Below are positions 54,869 to 63,314 of a stretch of DNA of 64,000 nucleotides, piece by piece. A model generated the notes under the pieces. The model did no database searches and was not told where the DNA came from. It saw only the letters and a list, made by a program, of their open reading frames with translations. Position numbers and translations under genes: made by a program. The DNA is from CAZOZZ01 sp965262425 (lineage in GTDB: Bacteria > Acidobacteriota > Terriglobia > 20CM-2-55-15), in the NCBI GenBank assembly GCA_965262425.1, contig OZ253536.1:558001-622000 (forward strand), given 5' to 3'. How positions within the stretch are numbered: the first letter of the stretch is position 1; every line of letters starts with the position of its first letter.

Positions 54869-55831
54869 TCAGTTGACCCTTTGCGTCACGACGAAGCGGG
54901 TTCCGTCCGAAGCAACGTCGTACTCCGGGTTGTAAGAGGTCATATTGTTGTTGGCCCCCATCCCGACTTGTTCGCCGGTGAACAAAGTTTGGGGTTCTCC
55001 CGCGCTGAAGCCGCCTTCCGCACTTGTCTCGACGACCTTGAGTGTGTTTCCTTCCCAGTAGAAAAGCACGTTACCGGCCCATTTGGCCCATGTGCCGCCG
55101 TTCGTCGAGATTTGTGCCCTCAGGTCGGACCTCGGGAACGTCGTCACGAAGATCTCCATCTGGCCGGTCTTGTCGGACTGGTATGCCACGAACCGTCCAT
55201 CCGGCGACAAGCGCGACAGTGCCTCGATGGATGGATCGTCCACCAGGACGCCGGTCGTGCCTTCGGCGATGTTGACGAACCAGAGGTCCCGGGCCTGTGT
55301 GTCCGGGTTGTTCGTGTGGAAGACCGCGGTGCTCGCATCCGGAGTCCAGGACGGATACCATTTGTGCATTCCCTCGCTGACGATGATCGGTTCGTCTCCG
55401 CCACTGCCATCCGCGGCGCGCACGTAAAGGTTTGAGACCCCGCCCTGGTTTTGAAGGGAGTACATGATGCGCGTGCCGTCCGGAGACCAGATCATATGAC
55501 GCTCCGCACCCTCGTTGTCTGTGATCCTGCGTTTGGTCGTGCCTTCAAGAATCCAAAGCGAGTCGGTGTCTCCCCGCTCTGCTCTGCCGCGCACCGCGAC
55601 CTTGGTCCCGTCGGGAGATATGGCTGGATCCAGTATTCCGCTCATCTCGGGTCCGATCGTCTCGAGAACCTCTCCGGACCGATCCACCCAGGCCAACTGC
55701 CGTGGCGGTTGGGGCTGGCCTCCCCGGCCTCCACCCCGCTGTTCAGTTTCGCCGAGCGCTCCCTGGCCGATCGCCAGCACACCGAGGGTGATCACAAAAG
55801 TAGCGACAATGGGCTTCATGACAGGCTTCAT
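54869..55831 (-). CDS. Secreted WD40-like (PD40/TolB-type) beta-propeller protein
   Basis: This 320-residue protein has a signal peptide (VMKPIVATFVITLGVLAIGQG), a Gly/Arg/Pro-rich linker (EQRGGGRGGQPQPPRQ) and PD40 repeats with the SPDG motif (LDPAISPDGTKVAVRG, MIWSPDGTRIMYSLQNQG, SRLSPDGRFVAYQSDKTGQ). The start ATG 55831 has GAGGAG upstream; a perfect minus-strand -10 box (TATAAT, 55873-55878) lies about 45 bp upstream. Such propellers are often C-terminal to serine/threonine kinases or peptidases in this phylum, but here it stands alone. It is likely a periplasmic protein-binding module. Confidence 0.82.
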   Translation of the reverse strand: MKPVMKPIVATFVITLGVLAIGQGALGETEQRGGGRGGQPQPPRQLAWVDRSGEVLETIGPEMSGILDPAISPDGTKVAVRGRAERGDTDSLWILEGTTKRRITDNEGAERHMIWSPDGTRIMYSLQNQGGVSNLYVRAADGSGGDEPIIVSEGMHKWYPSWTPDASTAVFHTNNPDTQARDLWFVNIAEGTTGVLVDDPSIEALSRLSPDGRFVAYQSDKTGQMEIFVTTFPRSDLRAQISTNGGTWAKWAGNVLFYWEGNTLKVVETSAEGGFSAGEPQTLFTGEQVGMGANNNMTSYNPEYDVASDGTRFVVTQRVN

Positions 55832-56024
55832 GTTTTCTCCTCAACGTTTCGTGTGGATGACTGTGCCCGCGGATTATATACGGTGTTCATCATCAACGAA
55901 ATCATTGTGTGCCTGGTTTCCGACGCCAAGCCCGGAACAACCTGTCAGAAGTTCGTCTGCCTTGATAACCACAGGGTGCTATCTTGTGTATTAAGGGGTA
56001 GTGCGACACCAGACGGAGGCCCCT

Positions 56025-56901
56025 ATGAACAAAATGACGCCCAAAACATCCTGGATTGCCCTTTTCATCCTGATTACCACGCTTGCGGTGGAGTCTTCCG
56101 GACAGACTGCTGAAACCGAGTCCGTTTCGGAACAAATCCAGCAGGTCGATCCGATGCCCATCAGCGACCAGAGGGCGTCCGAGGTTCGCCAGGAGTTACA
56201 AGGTGTCCTCAACCTGTACCCTTCCACGTTGAGGCAGGTGCTGCGGATCGATCCGGCGCGATTGACCGACAGTGTTTACCTGGGGCCATACCCCGCCCTG
56301 ACTGCGTTTCTGGACCAGCATCCGGAAGTGGCACACAACCCGGCATACTTTCTCGGTTCGGGGGGGGGGTGTGGGAGGCGGTGTTCTCGAAGGTATCGTG
56401 GCGTTCATGGTGTTCATTTCGATCGTCGGTGTCCTGATGTGGCTGATCCGAACTCTGATCGATTACCGTCGATGGAACCGTCTGTCTCGAGTCCAGACCG
56501 AGGCGCACACCAAGATACTCGACAGGTTCACGTCCAACGAGGATCTGCTGGCTTATGTGCGAACCCCGGCCGGGAGTCGGTTTCTCGAATCGGCTCCCAT
56601 CCCGCTCGACGGGGAACCTCGTACGGTAGGGGCACCGACGAACCGGATTCTGTGGTCGGCTCAGGCCGGCCTGGTTCTCGCGCTCGGCGGCGTCGGTCTT
56701 CACTTCTCCATTCCACGACTCCTGGACGACCAGGCTGCCGATCCTTTGTATGTGTTGGGAACCCTGGCAATCGGCCTGGGGATCGGTTTCATCCTTTCGG
56801 CAGTGGCGTCGCTCGTCTTATCGTGGAAACTCGGTTTGTTGTCTCACCAATGGCCGACCGCACCAGCACCCGACGGAGAGGGTTCCGCACCACCGGTATG
56901 A
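56025..56901 (+). pseudogene. Membrane protein interrupted by a frameshift at a G10 tract
   Basis: The start ATG 56025 has GGAGG upstream. The first part encodes a signal peptide (SWIALFILITTLAVESSG) and a soluble segment up to NPAYFLGSGGG. At the run of ten G (56360-56369) the frame must shift to continue as VGGGVLEGIVAFMVFISIVG. That part carries three transmembrane helices (IVAFMVFISIVGVLMWLI, ILWSAQAGLVLALGGVG, TLAIGLGIGFILSAVASLV) and stops at 56901. With nine G the gene would be one frame of about 290 residues. The ECF sigma factor gene follows 19 bp later, so it may be a linked envelope sensor. The family is not recognised. Confidence 0.75.
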
Positions 56902-56920
56902 TCGGTTAGAGAGATCCGGA

Positions 56921-57508
56921 ATGTTTTTGCGCAACATCACTTTTACTGAAATCGAACGCCTTCAGGATCAAACGGCGGAAAACGTCGACACCCTCCAAAT
57001 GGATCAGGAAGCATTCCACGGGTTCTACGAAAGCACGGCCCGTCCCGTGTGGGTGTTCCTGTTCCGGCGCACTGGGGATGATCAGTTGGCCGACGATCTG
57101 CTCCAGGACACCTATTATCGTTTCCTGCGGAGTCGTACGGACTTCGAAAACGAAACGCATCGGCGCAACTACCTGTTTCGGATCGCCCGAAACCTGGCGA
57201 ACGACGCCCTTCGATGGCGCCGCGACCGATCCTGTGCGCCCCTTCCCGAGGAAGCAGTCGCCGTACCCGTCGTAGGTGGAGACGTCGCGGCTCGGAGCGA
57301 CAACAAAACGGATCTGGATCGCGCTATGCGAACCTTGAGTTCCCGGCAACAGGACGCCCTCTGGCTGGCCTACGCCGAAGGGTCCACGCACGAAGAGATC
57401 GCGGAAGTCCTCGGGATGAAGACGGCCAGTATCAAACTCCTGCTGTTCCGTGCGCCTCGCAAGCTCGCCGGCATCCTGCGAGCCGGGCGTGTTGAGGCAA
57501 GCCGATGA
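56921..57508 (+). CDS. ECF (sigma70-family) RNA polymerase sigma factor
   Basis: The protein has 195 residues from ATG 56921; ATG 56999 is a possible shorter start. Region 2 is visible in DDQLADDLLQDTYYRFLRSR and RRNYLFRIARNLANDALRWR. Region 4 is LSSRQQDALWLAYAEGSTHE followed by EIAEVLGMKTASIKLLLFRA, a helix-turn-helix that reads the -35 box. Its stop overlaps the start of the downstream zinc-finger membrane protein by 4 bp, the classical sigma/anti-sigma arrangement. It probably controls an envelope response that includes the upstream membrane protein. Confidence 0.92.
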   Translation: MFLRNITFTEIERLQDQTAENVDTLQMDQEAFHGFYESTARPVWVFLFRRTGDDQLADDLLQDTYYRFLRSRTDFENETHRRNYLFRIARNLANDALRWRRDRSCAPLPEEAVAVPVVGGDVAARSDNKTDLDRAMRTLSSRQQDALWLAYAEGSTHEEIAEVLGMKTASIKLLLFRAPRKLAGILRAGRVEASR

Positions 57509-58023
57509 AGAACATCGAATGCAGCAGGGAACAGGAGTTGATCGACGTCGTCGAATCCCAGCGGTGGCCGGACCGCATCGCTCCGGATCTTCGCAGCCAT
57601 GTCGCCGAGTGCTCCATTTGTGCCGACATCGTCGACGTCGTCAGTGCACTCCACGCGGACCGCGACGCCGTGATGGAGAATGTGCAAGTTCCCGCGGCTT
57701 CGGTAGTCTGGTGGCGCGCCGAGGTTCGAGCCCGGCAGGAAGCGGCGCGAGTCGCCGCCCGCCCCATCACGCTTGTGCTGGCGTTTGCCGCCGCATCGAC
57801 GGTGGGTGTCGGCTTGGCGCTGCTTGGCCTGGTGACTCCCGTGGTCGGAGAGTGGCTGAACTGGCTGGGCGTGACCCTTCTGGGCCTCGGACGGTCCGGA
57901 GGATTCGACCTCGGTAGCCTGTCGACGCTGGGATTCTCACCCGGTTTGCCGGCGCTGATCGTGATCGGGATATCGATCGCGCTGGCGCCGGTCGCGGTCT
58001 ACTTCATTCTTTCAGAGGAATGA
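57505..58023 (+). CDS. Putative zinc-finger anti-sigma factor, membrane protein
   Basis: The protein has 172 residues. The N-terminal zf-HC2-type motif is LRSHVAECSICADIVDVV (H-x3-C-x2-C), typical of ZAS anti-sigma factors that hold an ECF sigma at the membrane. The C-terminal half has two or three hydrophobic helices (ITLVLAFAAASTVGVGLALL, WLGVTLLGLG, LPALIVIGISIALAPVAVYF). It is translationally coupled to the ECF sigma gene (ATGA overlap). The likely role is to sequester the sigma factor until an envelope signal arrives. The call rests on the motif plus operon position. Confidence 0.82.
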   Translation: MKNIECSREQELIDVVESQRWPDRIAPDLRSHVAECSICADIVDVVSALHADRDAVMENVQVPAASVVWWRAEVRARQEAARVAARPITLVLAFAAASTVGVGLALLGLVTPVVGEWLNWLGVTLLGLGRSGGFDLGSLSTLGFSPGLPALIVIGISIALAPVAVYFILSEE

Positions 58024-58147
58024 CGGGACCCTGGATGCTCGGCGTGCTGCGCTTGCCGACCGGGACCGCTGTCACGCACCACGCATCTGCTCGACTCATC
58101 CGATGATGTAGTCTCTTCGCGAAACGTTCGTTTAGGCGAAGCGCCCC

Positions 58148-58176
58148 AAAAAAGTCGCTCACCGCCGCGCTTTTTT
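58148..58176. terminator. Possible bidirectional terminator between convergent genes
   Basis: An AAAAAAG tract and a CTTTTTT tract flank a short GC-rich segment between the anti-sigma gene and the convergent phosphatase gene. The A/T tracts can pair, but the GC stem is imperfect. Confidence 0.35.
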
Positions 58177-58226
58177 CCGTTTTCCAGCACCGCCCGAGAC
58201 AGCCGACTCCACTATAAGTCAGACTG

Positions 58227-58841
58227 CTACCAGTCGATCGGGGTGTCTCGGTGGTCCGTTGCGATGTCGTCCAGGCCTGGAAGCTCGAACTCCCGGTCCC
58301 AGACAAAGTCATCCCCGTTTGCCACCAGTTTGACGATGTCGGGGTTCCGCATCCGGTCGGCTTCGGCGCGCCTGTAGGTGGGTTCCAGATGGTTCAGCAG
58401 CAACCCCATGACGTTTCCGTGCGCACAGATAGCGATCGAGGAACTGGCTTCTTCTTTCAGGATTTGCCTGACGGTGCGGACGAATCGATCCTGGGCATCG
58501 AATGAGGTTTCGCATCCCGGCAAGGCGAAAGAAAAATCCTCCCACGACCGTTGCCACACCTCGCGAAAGTCGTCCCGCACACCTTCGGCCACCTTGCGTT
58601 CCTGGAGGTTGTTCTCGACGAGAACGTCCAGTCCACGCCTCTTTGAGAAAGGCTCGATAGTAGAGAGGCACCGGAGGTATGGACTGGAGTACACCTTTTC
58701 GATCTCGATCGATTCCAGCAAGCCACCCAGCTTTTCAGCCTGCTCCAGTCCAACCTGACTGAGCGGCCACTGCGATTCCTCTAGCTTAGATGAAGGATGG
58801 CTCTGGGCATGGCGGATCAGGTAGGCGGTGGTCGTCGTCAT
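58227..58841 (-). CDS. Histidine phosphatase (phosphoglycerate mutase-like) family protein
   Basis: This 204-residue cytoplasmic protein has the catalytic RHA motif at the N-terminus (TTAYLIRHAQSHPSS), the core Arg in VYSSPYLRCLSTIEPFSKR, and the second catalytic His in SIAICAHGNVMGLLL. The family transfers a phosphate via a phospho-histidine. Members hydrolyse or interconvert phosphorylated sugars, nucleotides or proteins, and the specificity is not readable here. No operon partner is seen; it is convergent with the ECF/anti-sigma pair and divergent from the BlaI gene. Confidence 0.9.
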   Translation of the reverse strand: MTTTTAYLIRHAQSHPSSKLEESQWPLSQVGLEQAEKLGGLLESIEIEKVYSSPYLRCLSTIEPFSKRRGLDVLVENNLQERKVAEGVRDDFREVWQRSWEDFSFALPGCETSFDAQDRFVRTVRQILKEEASSSIAICAHGNVMGLLLNHLEPTYRRAEADRMRNPDIVKLVANGDDFVWDREFELPGLDDIATDHRDTPIDW

Positions 58842-58877
58842 CTCTGCTTCCCGACGCAGTATAGCTCAATCTATCAA

Positions 58878-58932
58878 TTGACACCTCGTTCGGACAGGCG
58901 TAGCATCGATTCAAGTATTAATTATTTAATCG
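58878..58932 (+). promoter_or_regulatory. Promoter and candidate operator of the BlaI/BlaR-like pair
   Basis: TTGACA (58878-58883), a 17-bp spacer and TAGCAT (58901-58906). Immediately downstream lies an inverted repeat CGATT (58907-58911) and AATCG (58928-58932) enclosing an AT-rich core, a plausible BlaI-type operator position. It does not match the classical TACA/TGTA BlaI box. Confidence 0.5.
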
Positions 58933-58947
58933 TCGGAGACAGCACGT

Positions 58948-59325
58948 ATGGCTAGAAAGAAAACACCGGGTCTGACCGACGCGGAGTTGAAGTTGATGAA
59001 CGTGCTTTGGGATCAAGGCGGTGCCACCGTTTCGAGGGTCGTGGCCAGCTTACCGCAGAAGCCCCCGCTGGCGTACTCCACGGTCCTGACCACCCTCCGG
59101 ATTCTGGAAAACAAGGGCTACGCGCGGCACACGAAAAAGGGCCGGGCGTTTGTTTATCAGGCGGTCGTCGGCCGGGACAAGGCGAGACAGAAAGCCATCA
59201 CGCACCTGCTGGGTCGCTTTTTCGAGGGTTCGCCCGGAGCGCTCGTTCTGAATCTGGTCGAAGCCAGGAAAATCGATGCCGAGAGCCTGGAGCGTCTGCG
59301 AAATCGCATCGAGGAAGAAGCATGA
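58948..59325 (+). CDS. BlaI/MecI/CopY-family transcriptional repressor
   Basis: This 125-residue winged-helix protein has the N-terminal DNA-binding domain LTDAELKLMNVLWDQGGATV followed by LAYSTVLTTLRILENKGYAR and the wing GRAFVYQAVV. A dimerisation tail ends in IEEEA. BlaI repressors are cleaved by a membrane peptidase of the BlaR1/MecR1 type when a signal, often a beta-lactam, is sensed. The overlapping downstream gene encodes just such a peptidase (ATGA overlap at 59322-59325). GGAG lies upstream of the ATG. Confidence 0.92.
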   Translation: MARKKTPGLTDAELKLMNVLWDQGGATVSRVVASLPQKPPLAYSTVLTTLRILENKGYARHTKKGRAFVYQAVVGRDKARQKAITHLLGRFFEGSPGALVLNLVEARKIDAESLERLRNRIEEEA

Positions 59326-62066
59326 TAACCGTCTGGGCTGCGCTGGTGAACGGGGCCCTGGTTAGTCTCGGCCTCACGGCTGCTCTATCGGTGCTGTTGC
59401 GGTTCGGGCCGGGTCGCGGCTGGAATGCGCGTACACGCTACGTCGTCTGGATGGCGGCGCTCCTGGTTTCGGTTGCGATGCCTCTGTTTTATGCGCCGAT
59501 CGAGTTCTCGTACCCGATGGGTGAAGCCGTATCTGTCGAGGGCATCCCTCTGGATTCGGATTCGACTCCAGGCCTCCCGTTCAAGGGTGACTTGGATCCG
59601 CTACCTGTACCGCTCGCGGAATACAATTTTCAAGAAACGATCGCATCCTCTTCTCGCGCCCCGGGCGAGCCGATCTTCCCGGTTCGTCTGGTGGCGGGAA
59701 CCTGGGCTACCTGGCTGCTTGGTGTCTGGCTGGTCGGAAGCGTGTTCATGTTGTCCCGTCTGATCCTCGGTTGGGTCGTGTTGGAACGTCGAAAGGCAGA
59801 AGCCTTTGCCCTTCCGCCCGGTCGCGCTGCTCGCCTGGTGAAATGGCTCAGGTACAGTAGCGGGCGCGCCAGCCGCATTCGATTGGCGATCTCTCCGAAT
59901 ATTGCTTCGCCCATTGCCACCGGCCCGTACCGTCCGACGGTGCTGATTCCGTCCCGCATGATTGATGAGTTGGATGACTTCGAACTGGATCAACTGGTCT
60001 TGCACGAGGTCGCCCATCTGGGTCGCCGGGACGATTATGCGTTGGTCGCCGAACGCCTCCTCGAGGCGGTATTCGTCTTCTATCCAGCTGTGTGGTGGAT
60101 AAAACGTCACATCGAGTTCGAGAGGGAAGTGGCCTGCGATGATTTCGTTGTTGAAACCACCCGGCGTCCGAGAGAATATGCGAGGTGCCTGGCCCGTGCT
60201 GCCGAACTGGCGGTCGGCGCTCATTCTCATCCATTGGCTGCATTCGCCGCCAGAGCGAATTCGCGGCTGGAAAAAAGAGTGGACATGTTGCTGGACAAGA
60301 CACGAACGAGTGAGACGAGGCTGCTGTGGGTGCGAGCGTCAGCCCTGGTATTCGCCCTTGTCGCTGTTTCATCGGCGCTCGTCCATCAACCCGGCTTGGT
60401 GGCCTTTGTCAGGCCGGTCCAGGCGAGTTTGGCGAGTGCTACGGATGCCGCACGCACGGACTTGCCCGGCGTTGGGTCTTTGGCTGCAACTTCCGCCTCC
60501 CGCTCTTTGCCAGCCGAAACGCCTCCTCCCGTCCCGGAAAGGCAGGAGCCGCCTTTGTCCGGTGCGCGTGCCCTTCCCGGGGAGAGCGGTTCGATTCGGG
60601 TACGGATTCCAGTGACTGTGACGGACTCTCGGAACAGTTTCGTTCAGGGCCTCGGCAGAGAACATTTCAGATTGCTGGTGGATGGACAGGAGATGGCCAT
60701 ATCGGAGTTCTTGATTCCGGGAGATCCGACGTCCATCGCGATTGTCAATGAGGTGGCCCAGGTCACATCTCGAAGCGGGCCCGAGAGCGAGTTGCCCCGC
60801 CAGGTCGCAGAGCAAGTCCTCAGAGGAGGCGATCGCGTCGGGAGGGACATATTCCTTCTGGCTTCCACCGAAGCCACGGGTCCGGCGTCTCTTCGTTCCC
60901 AGATCGAAATTGCCGCGGCCCAAATGCGATCGGCAGGGAACTCCGCTCGGGCGATCGTGATCGTTTCCGGTCGCGCCGCGCATTGGGCCGATTACACCGA
61001 AGAACTGATTCGGAATGTCGCCGCCGCAACCGATCTACCGATCTATGCCGTCAGTCGGGGCGGGGACGACCCTTCCGGAACCGGCGCGCGAGGGCTCGAG
61101 TCCAGCCGGGCGGTTCTGGACCAGATCACGGAGCAGACCGGCGGCCTGCACCTGGTTATCGACCACGAGCGAGACGTCTCTGTCGTCGCCAACCGGATGC
61201 GGACAGGGATGCGAACCCTTTACGTTCTCGGTTTTGAATTAGATGACTCGGACCAGGATGAAAAGTACCGACGGATCGAAGTGCAGGTTGTCGCTCCGAA
61301 CGGACTGCAAGCGCTTGCCGTCGCCCACCGAGTTGGATATCGGATGCCGGGTGCGGGGCGCGTGCCGGACCTGCCGGCCGAACAGTCCGTAGAGCAAGCG
61401 ACCGCGGCCGCGGGACCCCTCGACCGGTTTGACAGGCCGGAGGCATTCGGTCGTGTGGAGCCTGTGGAGGTCGTGGAGGAAACGACTCCTCCCCCGGCCC
61501 CGGAGCCTGTTTTTGTCCCGCCGCCGCAGTCTTCACGGGAACCCCAGGAACCACCGAAACCTACGGAAGCCGCAATCGAAGTCAAAGGCCTCGGCCGAAT
61601 CACCGAGATCAACGCCGGGGAGCGTTGGTTTGAACTTCGGAGCCGAATCCCTGAACCGGTTCAGGTACGCACGTCCGTTACCAGTGTCTGGGGGGGCGCG
61701 GTCGGCGTCGGTGGGGGGATCCCTTCTTCCGGCGAGCCCAGCGTCATACGTGTTCCGGACGACCCTCGGACCGGCCAGCCGCCTCCCGATCCGCGAGTCG
61801 ACCCCAGTACCGGCCGGCGGGATCCCCGACTCGATCCCCGCATCCCCACCCCGGTTCCGTTACCCCTTCCGGGAGGCCCGACACCCGGCCGAATCGGTTA
61901 CGTGACGTCCCGCATTCTCGTCACCGACGAGACGCTCATTCAGCACAATGGCAGGACACTCCGGTTCGGCCAGCTCAACGTGGGTGACACCGTTTCACTG
62001 ACCGGAGTGACCCGAGGGGACCAGGTGGAAGCAACGCGGATCGACCGACAGTTTCGAGGGCCCTGA
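59322..62066 (+). CDS. BlaR1-like M56 metallopeptidase fused to VWFA-like and DUF5666-like domains
   Basis: The protein has 914 residues from ATG 59322, coupled to the BlaI gene. The order is membrane helices (~10-28, 39-57, 125-150), the M56 zinc-peptidase core with H228-E-V-A-H232 and the acidic EREVACDD motif (267-274), and a helix at ~338-353. A VWFA-related domain follows (~424-675, VTVTDSRNSFVQGLGREHFR), but its usual DxSxS metal site is replaced by IVNEVAQ. After that come a Pro-rich linker (~680-790) and a DUF5666-like C-terminus (~775-912: GLGRITEINAGERWFELRS, RILVTDETLIQHNGR, LNVGDTVSLTGVTRG). It lacks the penicillin-binding sensor domain of BlaR1. It probably senses an extracytoplasmic signal through the C-terminal part and cleaves the BlaI partner. 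Confidence 0.88.
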   Translation: MITVWAALVNGALVSLGLTAALSVLLRFGPGRGWNARTRYVVWMAALLVSVAMPLFYAPIEFSYPMGEAVSVEGIPLDSDSTPGLPFKGDLDPLPVPLAEYNFQETIASSSRAPGEPIFPVRLVAGTWATWLLGVWLVGSVFMLSRLILGWVVLERRKAEAFALPPGRAARLVKWLRYSSGRASRIRLAISPNIASPIATGPYRPTVLIPSRMIDELDDFELDQLVLHEVAHLGRRDDYALVAERLLEAVFVFYPAVWWIKRHIEFEREVACDDFVVETTRRPREYARCLARAAELAVGAHSHPLAAFAARANSRLEKRVDMLLDKTRTSETRLLWVRASALVFALVAVSSALVHQPGLVAFVRPVQASLASATDAARTDLPGVGSLAATSASRSLPAETPPPVPERQEPPLSGARALPGESGSIRVRIPVTVTDSRNSFVQGLGREHFRLLVDGQEMAISEFLIPGDPTSIAIVNEVAQVTSRSGPESELPRQVAEQVLRGGDRVGRDIFLLASTEATGPASLRSQIEIAAAQMRSAGNSARAIVIVSGRAAHWADYTEELIRNVAAATDLPIYAVSRGGDDPSGTGARGLESSRAVLDQITEQTGGLHLVIDHERDVSVVANRMRTGMRTLYVLGFELDDSDQDEKYRRIEVQVVAPNGLQALAVAHRVGYRMPGAGRVPDLPAEQSVEQATAAAGPLDRFDRPEAFGRVEPVEVVEETTPPPAPEPVFVPPPQSSREPQEPPKPTEAAIEVKGLGRITEINAGERWFELRSRIPEPVQVRTSVTSVWGGAVGVGGGIPSSGEPSVIRVPDDPRTGQPPPDPRVDPSTGRRDPRLDPRIPTPVPLPLPGGPTPGRIGYVTSRILVTDETLIQHNGRTLRFGQLNVGDTVSLTGVTRGDQVEATRIDRQFRGP

Positions 62067-62172
62067 GTCAGAAGATCCCCCGGCTACGAAAGCGTTCGGC
62101 CTCCTTACGAATATTCTGCTATTCTCTTGCGCAGTAATCATCGAATTCGGGAAAGTCATTCGGGAGAGAAAC

Positions 62173-63006
62173 GTGGAGCGAAAGCTTGTCATTGCCGCGG
62201 TCGCCCTGATTCTATGCTGGCCCACAGCCGTCCCACCGGCACTGGCCGGGCAGGTTGAACCATCCGTGGCGGCTATGGTTGGCGCGGCCAACGAACTGCG
62301 TGAGGCCCTCAAGGACCGGGAGGCTCTGGACCAGTACCTACAGGTTCTTCTGGTCGAACCCAATCACTTCGAGGCTTTGTCCGGCGCGGCCTACCTCTAT
62401 GGAAGAGTCGGTTCGCATCTCGACCGAAAAGAAGAGCAGGAAGACTATTTCGAGGAGGCCCTGGTCCTCGCAGAGCGTGCCCTCGAGCAAGAGCCGGATC
62501 ATCCGGAATCCAATTTTGTGATGGCGTGGGCCTACGGCGGAATTGCGATGCTTTCAAGCGGGCGGGAAAAAATCGAGGCAGGTAAGCATGTTTATGACCA
62601 CGTAAATCGAGTGCTGGAACAGCGCGAAGACGATGACCGTGCCTGGTACGTACTTGGGAACCTGAACTACGAGGCGGCGGGAGCAACTCTTCTTGAAAAA
62701 GCCGCGGCCAGTATGCTGTATGGCGGCTTGCCTCCGAACCTGACGAATCGCAACGCGATCGCGGCGTATACGAAAGCCGTAGAACTCCGTCCGGACTCCA
62801 TCTTATACCGATTCGAACTGGCACGTGTGCTTGCCAGAGTCGGCAGGTACGGTGCAGCCCGGGAGCACCTGGACCATGCTCTCTCACTGGAGCCTATGGT
62901 CGAAGGTGACGATTCGCTGCTGGAGGAATGTAGGAAATTAAGTAAAAAGGTTCGCCTCCTCCGCAGAATTTGTGGGCAGTCCAAAGGCCTGTGCGCACAT
63001 AAGTAA
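62173..63006 (+). CDS. Secreted TPR-like repeat protein
   Basis: The protein has 277 residues from GTG 62173, with GGGAGA upstream. It has a signal peptide (LVIAAVALILCWPTAVPPALAG) and degenerate TPRs (LQVLLVEPNHFEALSGAAYL, DHPESNFVMAWAYGGIAML, DDDRAWYVLGNLNYEAAG, PDSILYRFELARVLARVGR). The last residues (RRICGQSKGLCAHK) lie within a 16-bp sequence repeated inversely 270 bp downstream, so the natural C-terminus may have been altered. The function is unknown. It probably binds another envelope protein and has no clear operon partner. Confidence 0.75.
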   Translation: MERKLVIAAVALILCWPTAVPPALAGQVEPSVAAMVGAANELREALKDREALDQYLQVLLVEPNHFEALSGAAYLYGRVGSHLDRKEEQEDYFEEALVLAERALEQEPDHPESNFVMAWAYGGIAMLSSGREKIEAGKHVYDHVNRVLEQREDDDRAWYVLGNLNYEAAGATLLEKAAASMLYGGLPPNLTNRNAIAAYTKAVELRPDSILYRFELARVLARVGRYGAAREHLDHALSLEPMVEGDDSLLEECRKLSKKVRLLRRICGQSKGLCAHK

Positions 63007-63263
63007 TTGAAACAAAGTACCTTATTCTTTTGTTCGACGGCGAATATTCCAGTACCCACTTCGGTCGGACGCCTACACCCGGTGCCCGGAGCCCCCGCCG
63101 GAGGCCCCGTTCCCCATCGCCCACACCAGCCGACACCGCGGAGCGCAGCCGAGGGTCAAGGCCGGCGCAGCCGCCGAGCTTGCGAGGGAAGCCTTGAGGC
63201 TTGGCGAGCACCGTGGTCTCCTCAAGCGGCGATGGAAGACGGTTTTACCCACAAATTCTGCGG
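62961..63263. repeat. Perfect 16-bp inverted repeat bracketing a GC-rich non-coding block
   Basis: CCGCAGAATTTGTGGG (62961-62976) and its exact complement CCCACAAATTCTGCGG (63248-63263) flank about 270 bp. The left arm is inside the end of the TPR gene. The block between is GC-rich, contains many CCGCC/GGCGG-type runs and has no convincing gene. It could be a small non-autonomous element. The gap 63007-63314 holds nothing else. Confidence 0.5.
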
Positions 63264-63314
63264 AAGACCCAAAGGTTCAGAGATAAAGAATCTTTCGATG
63301 GAGTTGATCGAACG

